From Thalassobaculaceae bacterium (GTDB lineage: Bacteria; Pseudomonadota; Alphaproteobacteria; Thalassobaculales; Thalassobaculaceae), in assembly GCA_029212785.1 (NCBI GenBank), contig JARGOG010000011.1:1-61696 (forward strand): DNA of 61,696 nucleotides. Reading direction: 5' to 3'. A program made the translations under genes and the position numbers. Under the pieces are notes generated by a model, which saw only the letters and a program-made list of their open reading frames with translations, did not search any database and had not been told where the DNA came from. Shown here piece after piece: positions 24,886 to 32,800 of the stretch (within the stretch, counting starts at the first letter, position 1; every line of letters begins with the position of its first letter).

Positions 24886-25854
24886 TCAGCTGCGACGGGG
24901 CCGCGGGGGTGGCGGCAGATCGTCACCCGAAACGCTGTTCAACAGCTCCTTGATGCCGCCGATCGAACCGATGAGCGACGACGCCTCCAGCGGCATGAAA
25001 ACGGTCTTCTGGTTGGGCGACTTCGCGAAATCCGACAGGGCTTCGACATATTTCTGAGCGATGAAATAGTTGACCGCGTTGGTGCCGGTCGAGCCGATCG
25101 CCTCGGCGACCAGGCGGGTTGCCTCGGCCTCGGCCTGGGCCAGACGCTCCCGCGCCTCGGCCTGGCGCTGGGCCGCCACCAACTCGCCCTCGGCCTTCAG
25201 GATTTCCGACTGCTTGTCGCCCTCGGCACGCTGAATCGCGGCCGCGCGATAGCCTTCCGCCTCCAGAATCTGCGCACGCTTCTCGCGCTCGGCCTTCATC
25301 TGGCTCGCCATGGCGTCGAGCAGATCCTTCGGCGGCGCGATATCCTTGATCTCGACACGCGTGATCTTCGCACCCCACGGGTCGGTCGCCTCATCCATCA
25401 CCCGAAGGATCCGGTTGTTCATCTCCTCACGGGAGGAGAGCGCTGCGTCCAAAGCGGTGCTTCCAAGGACCGACCGGATATTGGTGAGCGCCAGATTGAC
25501 CACCGCCTGCTCCAGGTGCCGGACCTCATAGGCGGCCCGCCGGGCATCGATCACCTGAAAGAACACGATGGCATCCACCATGCAGGACGCGTTGTCCTGG
25601 GTGATGACGTCCTGCTCGGGAATGTCGAGCACGTTCTCCATCATATTGATCTTCTTGCCGACGCGGCTGAACAGCGGATTGATCACTCCGAGGCCCGGCT
25701 CCAGGGTCCGCACGTAGCGTCCGAACCGTTCGACCGTCCATTGCTCGCCCTGCGGCACAATCCGCACCCCCTTGACGACGAGGAAAATCAGCACGATCCC
25801 GAGAACGATCATCGCGATCTGTCCGCCGGAGATGAAATCGATCACTGGAGCCAT
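24886..25854 (-). CDS. SPFH-domain stomatin-like protein (QmcA/slipin type)
   Basis: This 322-residue protein has one N-terminal membrane helix (about residues 10-28), then the SPFH domain (IVPQGEQWTVERFGRYVRTLEPGLG and onwards to about 190). A long charged coiled coil rich in Ala/Glu/Gln follows (about 190-260). The C-terminal tail ends in a Pro/Arg patch. Family members oligomerise at the membrane and associate with NfeD partners; the nfeD-like gene follows directly. It is the first gene of the pair. Confidence 0.9.
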   Translation of the reverse strand: MAPVIDFISGGQIAMIVLGIVLIFLVVKGVRIVPQGEQWTVERFGRYVRTLEPGLGVINPLFSRVGKKINMMENVLDIPEQDVITQDNASCMVDAIVFFQVIDARRAAYEVRHLEQAVVNLALTNIRSVLGSTALDAALSSREEMNNRILRVMDEATDPWGAKITRVEIKDIAPPKDLLDAMASQMKAEREKRAQILEAEGYRAAAIQRAEGDKQSEILKAEGELVAAQRQAEARERLAQAEAEATRLVAEAIGSTGTNAVNYFIAQKYVEALSDFAKSPNQKTVFMPLEASSLIGSIGGIKELLNSVSGDDLPPPPRPRRS

Positions 25855-25924
25855 GGAAACCTCACTATCTCAAATAGTTGACCCGCATCGGAAGCGGGCG
25901 ATCCGACACTCATGTGTGGCCGGA

Positions 25925-25962
25925 AACGAAAACGAGGCCCACCGTTGTTAGATGGGCCTCGT
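25925..25962 (-). terminator. intrinsic terminator of glcB
   Basis: A 10-base-pair stem (ACGAGGCCCA and TGGGCCTCGT) with an 11-base loop lies 38 bases after the glcB stop on the minus strand and is followed there by TTTTCGTTT. The other strand also has a short T run (CACTTTT), so it may work in both directions. Confidence 0.85.
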
Positions 25963-26000
25963 CACTTTTCATCGCAATCAAATTCGGCCCCAGGGCCGGG

Positions 26001-28175
26001 TCAGCCGCCGAACTTGGCCTTGGCCTCGATCCGCCGCCGGTGCAGGACCGGCTCGGTATAACCACTCGGCTGCTCGCGGCCCTTGAACACCAGGTCGCAG
26101 GCCGCCTGGAACGCCACGCTGCCGTCGAAATCCGCAGCCATCGGGCGGTAGGCGGGATCACCGGCATTCTGGCCGTCGACCACCGCGGCCATCCGCTTCA
26201 TTGTCTCCATCACCTGATCCTGGCCACACACGCCGTGATGCAGCCAGTTGGCGATGTGCTGGCTCGAGATCCGCAACGTGGCACGGTCTTCCATCAGGCC
26301 GACATTGTTGATGTCCGGCACCTTGGAGCAGCCGACCCCCTGATCGACCCAACGCACCACGTAACCGAGGATGCCCTGGGCATTGTTGTCGAGCTCTGCC
26401 TGGATGTCCTGGGGCGACCAGTTCGGCCGGGCGGCGACCGGCACCGTCAGAATGTCATCCAAGTTGGCCCGACCGCGCGACCGCAGCTCGTCCTGGCGCG
26501 CCGTCACGTCGACCGTGTGGTAGTGAGTCGCGTGCAGGGTCGCAGCCGTCGGCGACGGCACCCAGGCGGTATTGGCGCCAGCCTTCGGGTGGCCGATCTT
26601 CTGCTCCAGCATGGCCGCCATCAGGTCCGGCATGGCCCACATGCCCTTGCCGATCTGCGCCTTGCCGGTCAGGCCGCATTCCAGTCCGATATCGACGTTC
26701 CAGTTCTCGTAGGCGGCGATCCACGGGGCGGCCTTCATGTCGCCCTTGCGGATCATCGGGCCCGCTTCCATCGAGGTGTGCATCTCGTCGCCGGTGCGAT
26801 CCAGGAAGCCGGTATTGATGAAGGCGACACGGCTCTTGGCGGCGCGGATGCATTCCTTGAGGTTGACCGTGGTCCGCCGCTCCTCGTCCATGATGCCCAT
26901 CTTCAGGGTGTTCGCGGGCATGCCGAGCACCTGTTCGACGCGGCCGAACAGCTCGTCGGCGAAGGCGACCTCCTCAGGGCCGTGCATCTTCGGCTTCACG
27001 ATATAAACGGAGCCGGCGCGGGTGTTGTGCAGGCTGTGGCCGCCCGAGATGTCGTGCAGGGCGATGGCGCTGGTGAACATTGCGTCCAGGATGCCTTCCG
27101 GCACCTCGTTACCGCCACCATCCAGTACCGCCGGATTGGTCATCAGGTGACCGACATTGCGCACCAGCATGAGCGAGCGGCCGTGCAGGGTCACCGTCGA
27201 GCCGTCGACGCCGGTATAGGTGCGGTCCGGGTTCAGCTTGCGCTCGACGGTTTTGCCGCCCTTCTGGAAGCTCTCGATCAGGTCGCCCTTCATCAGGCCG
27301 AGCCAGTTGCGGTAGGCCAGAACCTTGTCTGGCGCGTCGACCGCGGCGACCGAGTCCTCGCAGTCCATGATCGTGCTGACCGCCGATTCCAGGATCACGT
27401 CGGCAACGCCCGCCGCGTCGGTCTTGCCGATCGGGTGGGATTTGTCGACGACGATCTCGGCGTGCATGCCGTTGCGCACCAGCAGGATACCCGCAGGTGC
27501 GGCGGCCTCACCTGTATAGCCGACGAACTGCGCCGGATCCTTCAGGCCGGTCGTGCCGGAGGCCGTGGTGACCACCAGCGTGCCGCCATCGACCGCATAG
27601 CCGGTCGCCTCTGCGTGGCTGCCGGTGGCGAGTGGAGCGGCGCCGTCCAGGAAGCTCCGCGCCCAGGCGATCACCTTGGCGCCGCGGGCCGGATTGTAGC
27701 CGCCGATCTTCTCGGCGCCGCCCTCCTCGGAGATCGCATCGGTGCCGTACAGCGCATCATACAGGCTGCCCCAGCGGGCGTTGGCGGCGTTGAGCGCGTA
27801 GCGCGCATTCATCACCGGAACGACGAGCTGCGGGCCGGCGATGGAGGAGATCTCCGGGTCCACATTGGCGGTGTCGACCTTGAAGGCCGGCCCTTCCTCG
27901 ACCAGGTAACCGATCTCCTTCAGGAACGCTTTGTATCCCTCCAGGTCGCCGATCGGTCCTGGATTAGCCTTGTGCCAGGCGTCGATCTCCGCCTGGATCG
28001 TCTCGCGTTTGGCCAATAGAGCGGCGTTGCGCGGAGCGAGATCGTGGACAATGGCGCCGAGCCCATCCCAAAAGGCGGCTGCATCGACCCCGGTTCCCGG
28101 AAGGGCCTCATTGTTGGCGAAGTCATAAAGCTCCTTCGCCACCTGCAATCCACCGACCTCAATCCGATCCGTCAT
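26001..28175 (-). CDS. glcB: malate synthase G
   Basis: This 724-residue enzyme condenses glyoxylate with acetyl-CoA to malate, completing the glyoxylate shunt or glycolate use. The length is that of the monomeric G isoform. Visible signatures are [20 protein letters not shown] with the active-site Arg, [10 protein letters not shown], and [21 protein letters not shown] with the acidic catalytic residue. No isocitrate lyase or glycolate oxidase gene is in this window. The start ATG at 28175 has the expected [20 protein letters not shown]-terminus. Confidence 0.95.
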   Translation of the reverse strand: MTDRIEVGGLQVAKELYDFANNEALPGTGVDAAAFWDGLGAIVHDLAPRNAALLAKRETIQAEIDAWHKANPGPIGDLEGYKAFLKEIGYLVEEGPAFKVDTANVDPEISSIAGPQLVVPVMNARYALNAANARWGSLYDALYGTDAISEEGGAEKIGGYNPARGAKVIAWARSFLDGAAPLATGSHAEATGYAVDGGTLVVTTASGTTGLKDPAQFVGYTGEAAAPAGILLVRNGMHAEIVVDKSHPIGKTDAAGVADVILESAVSTIMDCEDSVAAVDAPDKVLAYRNWLGLMKGDLIESFQKGGKTVERKLNPDRTYTGVDGSTVTLHGRSLMLVRNVGHLMTNPAVLDGGGNEVPEGILDAMFTSAIALHDISGGHSLHNTRAGSVYIVKPKMHGPEEVAFADELFGRVEQVLGMPANTLKMGIMDEERRTTVNLKECIRAAKSRVAFINTGFLDRTGDEMHTSMEAGPMIRKGDMKAAPWIAAYENWNVDIGLECGLTGKAQIGKGMWAMPDLMAAMLEQKIGHPKAGANTAWVPSPTAATLHATHYHTVDVTARQDELRSRGRANLDDILTVPVAARPNWSPQDIQAELDNNAQGILGYVVRWVDQGVGCSKVPDINNVGLMEDRATLRISSQHIANWLHHGVCGQDQVMETMKRMAAVVDGQNAGDPAYRPMAADFDGSVAFQAACDLVFKGREQPSGYTEPVLHRRRIEAKAKFGG

Positions 28176-28338
28176 CCGCTTGCTCCCCAGTGTTTTTGAA
28201 CTGATCTAAATATTTGGCGCTATAAACAAGATGGCCCTCGGAGGATCAAGGGAAACCTCTGCGCTCGAGGGGGGCCTCGGCTGGCCGTTTCGGCAATATT
28301 CAGTCCCTTTCGGCCCCAGAATACATAAAAAGCTTTCT
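28176..28338. promoter_or_regulatory. glcB upstream region
   Basis: This AT-rich stretch (notably 28195-28225, with CTAAATATTTGG) precedes glcB on the minus strand and very likely holds its promoter. I saw no convincing operator. The right part of the gap carries the TTAA-N7-TTAA site described separately. Confidence 0.4.
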
Positions 28339-28353
28339 TTAACCCCCGGTTAA
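28339..28353. promoter_or_regulatory. candidate CtrA binding site 5' of the histidine kinase gene
   Basis: The sequence TTAACCCCCGGTTAA is a perfect TTAA-N7-TTAA match, 69 bases 5' of the kinase start and in non-coding DNA. It is the second such site in this window. Only the pattern is seen; CtrA control is inference. Confidence 0.55.
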
Positions 28354-28422
28354 AAGAACCGGTCTAATCTCACCTGTAACTGATTAGGGGATGGTCGATT
28401 CCGACCAAACAGGTGACGTAGA

Positions 28423-29640
28423 GTGGCCTTGCTGCAGCCAATGAACCTTTTTGACGATCTGACGCCCCACGGCTACTGCCTGCTTTGGGATCCGGTTCTG
28501 ATCTGGAGTCATCTGCTTTCGGACATCGCGATCGCCAGCGCCTATCTGTCGATTCCGGCCGCGCTCCTGATCGTCGCCCGGCGACGCCCCGACCTGAACC
28601 CGGTCGGCGTGTTCTATTTCTTCGCGGTTTTCATCATTCTGTGCGCCATCACCCACGTGTTCGGGACGCTGACCCTCTGGTATCCGCTTTACAGCCTGGA
28701 GGCTGTCGCGAAGGTGATGACCGCAATCGTCTCGGTGGCGACCAGCGTTCTCGTCTGGCAGATGCTCGACACCATTCTGTCGGCGCCGACCCATTCGGCT
28801 TTGAAGGAGGCGAACGACAAGCTGGCGGCAGCGAATGCCGAACTCGAGGCCCGGGTGGAAAACCGGACACGGGAACTCCGCCGCGCCAACGAACGCCTGG
28901 AGATCGTCGCGACGGAAGCGCAGGAGGCCGAGCGGGTGAAGACCGAGTTCCTGGCGCGCATGAGCCACGAGCTGCGCACCCCGCTGAATGCCGTCATCGG
29001 CTTTACGGACCTGCTGTCCATGCAACTGGCCGGGCCGGTCAATGAGACACAGCAAGGTTATCTGAAGAACGTCCGCACGGCCTCCACGCAACTGCTGGAG
29101 CAGATCAACGACATCCTCGACCTGGAGCGCCTGGTGCAGCACGGGCCGAGCTTCGCCGCCGAGCAGGTGGCACTCGACTCCACGATCGGCGAGGTCTGCC
29201 GGATGCTCTCGTCGCTGGCCAAGGAGATGGATGTCCAGGTCTCCACCGCGATCGATGCGACCGGCCCGCTCTGTACCGATGAGCGTGCGGTTCGCATGGT
29301 CCTGACCAATCTGATGTCCAACGCGATCAAGTATTCGCGCAAGGGCGGCACCGTCGAGGTGAGCGCGCGCACGACCAACCGGGGCATTGAGATCGATGTC
29401 AGCGACCACGGCGTCGGCATTCCGGAAGAGAAACTGGGCGACGTGTTCCAGCCGTTCTTCCGGGGCCACGAACGCGATCTGCCGAGTGTCGGAGGCACCG
29501 GGCTCGGTCTGACGCTGGTGAAGCAACTGGTCGATGCGCTCGGCGGCGACATTTGGGTGCAGAGCCGCCCGGGCGAAGGGACCACGGTGCATCTGATGTT
29601 ACCGGAAATGACGCCGCGTCCCGTCACCATGGCCTGCTAG
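28423..29640 (+). CDS. sensor histidine kinase with ethylene-receptor-like membrane domain
   Basis: This 405-residue kinase starts with three predicted helices that match the ethylene-binding-domain type of input. LLSDIAIASAYLSIP (about residues 31-45) resembles the ETR1 helix with its Asp, and IILCAITHVF places Cys74 and His78 exactly in the CxxxH spacing of the copper ligands of plant and cyanobacterial receptors. The helix-1 glutamate of ETR1 is absent. A coiled coil (about 125-172) leads to a HisKA box ARMSHELRTPLN (His182) and an HATPase with NAIKYS, DHGVGIPEE and GGTGLGLTL. It has no receiver domain. The start is the TTG at 28423 or the ATG at 28441. A PilZ gene follows 49 bases later. 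Confidence 0.85.
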   Translation: MALLQPMNLFDDLTPHGYCLLWDPVLIWSHLLSDIAIASAYLSIPAALLIVARRRPDLNPVGVFYFFAVFIILCAITHVFGTLTLWYPLYSLEAVAKVMTAIVSVATSVLVWQMLDTILSAPTHSALKEANDKLAAANAELEARVENRTRELRRANERLEIVATEAQEAERVKTEFLARMSHELRTPLNAVIGFTDLLSMQLAGPVNETQQGYLKNVRTASTQLLEQINDILDLERLVQHGPSFAAEQVALDSTIGEVCRMLSSLAKEMDVQVSTAIDATGPLCTDERAVRMVLTNLMSNAIKYSRKGGTVEVSARTTNRGIEIDVSDHGVGIPEEKLGDVFQPFFRGHERDLPSVGGTGLGLTLVKQLVDALGGDIWVQSRPGEGTTVHLMLPEMTPRPVTMAC

Positions 29641-29689
29641 CCGCAGGGTCCGTTACACGACGCCCCACAGCTATGCTACTCAGTCGCTC

Positions 29690-30058
29690 ATGAGACTGCC
29701 GTTCCTGTCCCGCCCGACCACGCCGCCCGTCGAACGCCGGCGCCAGCCCCGGCTCCGCGCCCGCGGCGACAGTTTTGTGCGGATCGAGAGCCGGGACGTG
29801 GCCCTGATAAACTGGTCGGAGGAAGGCTTCCTGGCCGGACCCTATGCAGGCGGCCTGATCGCCGGACAGAAGGCGGCGGTGCGGATCGTGGTTCACGACT
29901 TCCACGATCGCAGCGGCAAGCTCGACCTGGAACTGACCGTCGTGATCAAGCGTATCGACGGCCGCGGCATCGCCGCCCGGTTCTATTCGCCGGACCGCTA
30001 CAAGCGAAACACCCTGCAGACCTACTACGCCGCCAAGCGCGCGGAGGTGAAAAAGTGA
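29690..30058 (+). CDS. PilZ-domain protein (putative c-di-GMP receptor)
   Basis: This 122-residue protein is a lone PilZ-like domain. ERRRQPRLRARG near the N-terminus gives the RxxxR-type arginines and INWSEEGFLA resembles the D/NxSxxG loop, together the usual c-di-GMP contacts. It has no membrane or export signal. It follows the histidine kinase gene and overlaps the DUF188 gene by 4 bases, so it may act downstream of the kinase (inference). Binding competence is plausible but not proven because the loop has Asn rather than Asp. Confidence 0.75.
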   Translation: MRLPFLSRPTTPPVERRRQPRLRARGDSFVRIESRDVALINWSEEGFLAGPYAGGLIAGQKAAVRIVVHDFHDRSGKLDLELTVVIKRIDGRGIAARFYSPDRYKRNTLQTYYAAKRAEVKK

Positions 30059-30498
30059 CCGAGGCCCGAATTTTCGTGGATGCCGATGCCTGCCCCGTTC
30101 GCGACGAGATCCTGTCAGTGTCCGGCCGCCTGGGCGTCGAGACCTTCATCGTCAGCAATCGCGGCTTCCGGGTGACCGAACACCCGCAGGTCCACAACAT
30201 CGTCGTCAGCCAGGATTTCGACGCCGCCGATGACTGGATCGTCGGCAAGGTGGCGGCGGACGATGTGGTGATCACCGGCGACATTCCGCTGGCCGCGCGC
30301 TGCCTGGAGGCCGGATGCCGGGTGATCGACCACAAGGGCAAGGCCTTCACCGCCGCCAATATCGGCATGGCGCTCAGCATGCGCGAGCTGATGAGCGACC
30401 TGCGGGCAATGGGCGAGTCCAAAGGCGGCGGCCCGGCCTTCACCAAGCAGGACCGCTCGCGCTTTCTGGAAGCCCTGGACCGGGCGCTGAAAGCCTGA
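30055..30498 (+). CDS. YaiI/YqxD family (DUF188) protein
   Basis: This 147-residue cytosolic protein is a DUF188 member with the N-terminal FVDADACPVRDEI motif, VSNRGFRV, a central DWIVGKVAADDVVITGDIPLAARC segment and C-terminal GGPAFTKQDRSRF. The aspartates of the first and third motifs resemble a PIN-like nuclease centre, but no activity is established for the family. It starts at a GTG that overlaps the PilZ stop by 4 bases and ends 2 bases before the convergent HTH gene. Confidence 0.9.
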   Translation: MTEARIFVDADACPVRDEILSVSGRLGVETFIVSNRGFRVTEHPQVHNIVVSQDFDAADDWIVGKVAADDVVITGDIPLAARCLEAGCRVIDHKGKAFTAANIGMALSMRELMSDLRAMGESKGGGPAFTKQDRSRFLEALDRALKA

Positions 30499-30500
30499 GG

Positions 30501-30722
30501 TCAGTCGTCGGCGGTGTCGACGGGCTGGTAGGTGAGGATATCGGCCGGCTGGCACTCCAATTCGGCGCAGATCCGGGCCAGCGTCTCGAACCGCATCCCC
30601 TTCACCTTCCCCGACCGCAGCAGCGACAGATTCTGCTCGGTCATCCCGATCCGTTCGGCAAGCTCCTTGCCGCGCATCTTCCGCCGCGCGAGCATGACAT
30701 CCAGGGTGACGACAATCGGCAC
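30501..30722 (-). CDS. small Cro/CI-type HTH regulator
   Basis: This 73-residue protein is a single helix-turn-helix of the XRE type: RRKMRGKELAERIGMTEQNLSLLRSGKVKG forms the scaffold and recognition helices. It resembles YozG-like regulators, which are often encoded beside DUF2975 membrane proteins, as here (5-base gap). It probably regulates its own operon. Confidence 0.85.
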   Translation of the reverse strand: MPIVVTLDVMLARRKMRGKELAERIGMTEQNLSLLRSGKVKGMRFETLARICAELECQPADILTYQPVDTADD

Positions 30723-30727
30723 GGCGG

Positions 30728-31273
30728 CTAGACGAATTGCCGGTTTTCATCGGCGATCTCCGCCGCTTCCCGCAGCACCGTCGCCAGCGCCACCATCAGC
30801 ATGCCGATGGCGAGCAGCACCACATCCGTGCTCGAAAGCGAGATCTGGAGCTGATGGGCGCCCGCGGCCGCGTCCCGGGTCAGCCAGACCGACAGCAGGG
30901 CGTGCGCGACCACCTTCGCCGGCACCACGCCGAGCAGCGACAGCGCGAACCGCCGCAGCCGCGTGGCATTGTCGGTGTCGAACAGATCGCCCTGGGCGAA
31001 CCGGCCGAACAGGCGGGCGAGGTTCAGAAAGCCCCACATTCCGATGGCCGCCGGCACCAACGAGATCCCATACCCGCCGATCCGGTCGAGCGTGGAAAGG
31101 TCGCCGAGGCGCAGGCCCGGAAGAACCGAGGGAGCGACCGCCTCGAACCACCCCCAGACCGCGATCAGGACGACCGGGCCGAGCACGGCCAGCAGCAGAC
31201 TGACCCAGAGCATGACCCGCGCCAGCCTGCGCAATCGGGCGCGACGATCCTCCATCGCCCGAAGTTCCGCCAT
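30728..31273 (-). CDS. DUF2975 membrane protein
   Basis: This 181-residue protein has four predicted helices (starting ARVMLWVSLLLAVLGPVVLIAVWGWF) with the DUF2975 features LFGRFAQGDLFDTDNATRLRRFAL and an RxxAELADENRQFV-type C-terminus. The ATG at 31273 is preferred because GGAG sits 7 bases upstream. The biochemical role of the family is unknown. It is cotranscribed with the XRE-type regulator that follows. Confidence 0.85.
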   Translation of the reverse strand: MAELRAMEDRRARLRRLARVMLWVSLLLAVLGPVVLIAVWGWFEAVAPSVLPGLRLGDLSTLDRIGGYGISLVPAAIGMWGFLNLARLFGRFAQGDLFDTDNATRLRRFALSLLGVVPAKVVAHALLSVWLTRDAAAGAHQLQISLSSTDVVLLAIGMLMVALATVLREAAEIADENRQFV

Positions 31274-31354
31274 CCCTCTTCTCCAAATAGCTCTCGACGA
31301 AATCATTTTAATTCGTTAAAAAATTAATGTCTAACAATGATTTTTGGCATTGAG

Positions 31355-31522
31355 ATGCGGAATGCGGCACTCTTCCTGATCTGTCTGGCGGGCCTTACCG
31401 GATGCGCCGGCGACGAGGTCGGACTGGTTGTGATGCGGACGCTGGGAAACACGGCCAAGGCCGCGTGCGACGCCGTCCGGAACTGCGGGACGACAGAAAC
31501 GGGCCAACGCCGGACCGACTAA
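31355..31522 (+). CDS. small lipoprotein, hypothetical
   Basis: From the ATG at 31355 this 55-residue product has a signal peptide ending in the lipobox LTGC, then a short mature peptide with two more cysteines (AACDAVRNC). An alternative ATG at 31337 adds six residues. No family is recognised. Its stop overlaps the end of the convergent allA gene by 4 bases. AT-rich DNA just upstream (about 31300-31340) is shared with the DUF2975 start region. Confidence 0.5.
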   Translation: MRNAALFLICLAGLTGCAGDEVGLVVMRTLGNTAKAACDAVRNCGTTETGQRRTD

Positions 31523-32040
31523 AGCGGCTCCGGCTTGGTTATCACTCGCGGCATCCGCATCTTGCCGAGCGTCACCGACACCTCGTGCGGCAGATCGACG
31601 AATTCCTCGTCCTTGTCGCCGCCGTCGAGAAACATGACCGTGGCGAAGATCGCCGGACGGTCGAGCACCGTCATCGGATGATGCCAGACATTGGCGTTGT
31701 AGCTGATGCCCTGGTCACCCTTGGCCAGGAACAGGGTGAGCTGCTCCGGGTCGGGAAGTCCGTCGGCCCCGTGCGGTGCGACCAGGACCAGGTAGCGCGC
31801 CACATCCACGGGCAGGAAGGCCTGACTGGAGAACTCGTGGCGCTCCATGGTCCGGGTGACCAGCGGGACCGCACTCGGCTGGGTCATGCCGGTTCGGAAA
31901 CAGACCTCGGCGGCGGAACCACGCAAGTTCTGGCTGAAGGACGAGTAGTCGACCCGGCCCGGACCTGTCGGTAGCGAGAGGACATGACCAAACGGTGCAA
32001 AGGCATCGGCGGTCAACGGGATCGGTGTCAGAACGGTCAT
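31519..32040 (-). CDS. allA: ureidoglycolate lyase
   Basis: This 173-residue cupin-type enzyme cleaves ureidoglycolate to glyoxylate and urea in purine/allantoin degradation. Signature segments are AFAPFGHVLS near the start, MERHEFSSQAFLPV, and YNANVWHHPMTVLD. No other allantoin-degradation gene lies nearby, so it is an isolated copy. The glyoxylate product could feed malate synthase G, encoded about 3.4 kb away, but no operon links them. Confidence 0.9.
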   Translation of the reverse strand: MTVLTPIPLTADAFAPFGHVLSLPTGPGRVDYSSFSQNLRGSAAEVCFRTGMTQPSAVPLVTRTMERHEFSSQAFLPVDVARYLVLVAPHGADGLPDPEQLTLFLAKGDQGISYNANVWHHPMTVLDRPAIFATVMFLDGGDKDEEFVDLPHEVSVTLGKMRMPRVITKPEPL

Positions 32041-32145
32041 CGAATACCTCGGCAGGGGCGAAGCGGTGCACGGAGCGGGCGCCGGGACGGCGCGAGAATA
32101 TCCGGACGAACGCGAACGGTCATGACGGATTCGCCCGGACGCCCC

Positions 32146-32640
32146 TCAGAGCAGCCCCCGCGCCACCAGATCGAGACGGCCCTGCTCCCAGATCGGTTCC
32201 GCCTCCTCCGGCGTCATGCGGCCGAAGCAGTTCATGTAGATCTCCGACAGCTTCAGGAATCCCGGTTTGTGCCGGGCCGCCCAGACTTCCAGATCCCAGG
32301 GTTCGTCCGACGGTTCTACCGCGGTGTCGATGCCGCAGAACATCGCCTCGACAATGCCGCCGGCAGTCGACGGACGGCAGGGCAGCAGACCGTAATCGAA
32401 GTCCTCGAAGAACAGGATCCGGGCATCCTCTTCGGCGCTCCGGGTTTCGAACACCCTGCCCTCGACCGATCCGTCGGGATCCGCGACCAGCATGGGGAAA
32501 CTGTCCTTCCTCACCCTGACCCGGCGATAGCCGTCCAGCACCGCCGGTACGAACGCGCCGTCCGCCACTGACCGCGCCAGCACCAGTTCTAGGACGTCCC
32601 GGTCCAGCAGGGTTCCGAAGAAAAAGTAGCGTGTCGACAT
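32146..32640 (-). CDS. gamma-glutamylcyclotransferase-like (AIG2/GGCT) protein
   Basis: From the ATG at 32640 this 164-residue protein opens with TRYFFFGTLLDRDVLELVL, the substrate-loop motif (YGTL-like) of the GGCT fold, and contains GRVFETRSAEEDARILFFED, with acidic residues at the position of the family's catalytic glutamate. The longer frame to 32775 overlaps the promoter of the next gene and is rejected. GGCT-fold proteins act on gamma-glutamyl amines or peptides, or have lost activity; which applies here is not clear. Confidence 0.75.
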   Translation of the reverse strand: MSTRYFFFGTLLDRDVLELVLARSVADGAFVPAVLDGYRRVRVRKDSFPMLVADPDGSVEGRVFETRSAEEDARILFFEDFDYGLLPCRPSTAGGIVEAMFCGIDTAVEPSDEPWDLEVWAARHKPGFLKLSEIYMNCFGRMTPEEAEPIWEQGRLDLVARGLL

Positions 32641-32800
32641 CGCCCATCCCGTTCCGTCGCCGCCGATCACATCCGGGCAACATCGACTGATCGGTTCCAG
32701 CCCCCGCCCGGCGGCGCACCGATAAACGATCGCGGATGAGACGGCAATGACGTCTGCGACCGGATTTGAAGACACAGCCCACTCTTGTTAATTTCGGGCC

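Noticed and set aside
25878-28019. A 713-codon open frame on the plus strand
   Set aside because: It is antisense to malate synthase G, whose catalytic motifs are intact.
31308-31327. Three TTAA tetramers as a CtrA site near the DUF2975 gene
   Set aside because: The spacings are 4 bases, not 7; the region is simply AT-rich.
31519-32040. AllA as part of an allantoin operon
   Set aside because: No other purine-degradation gene is adjacent; the gene stands alone.
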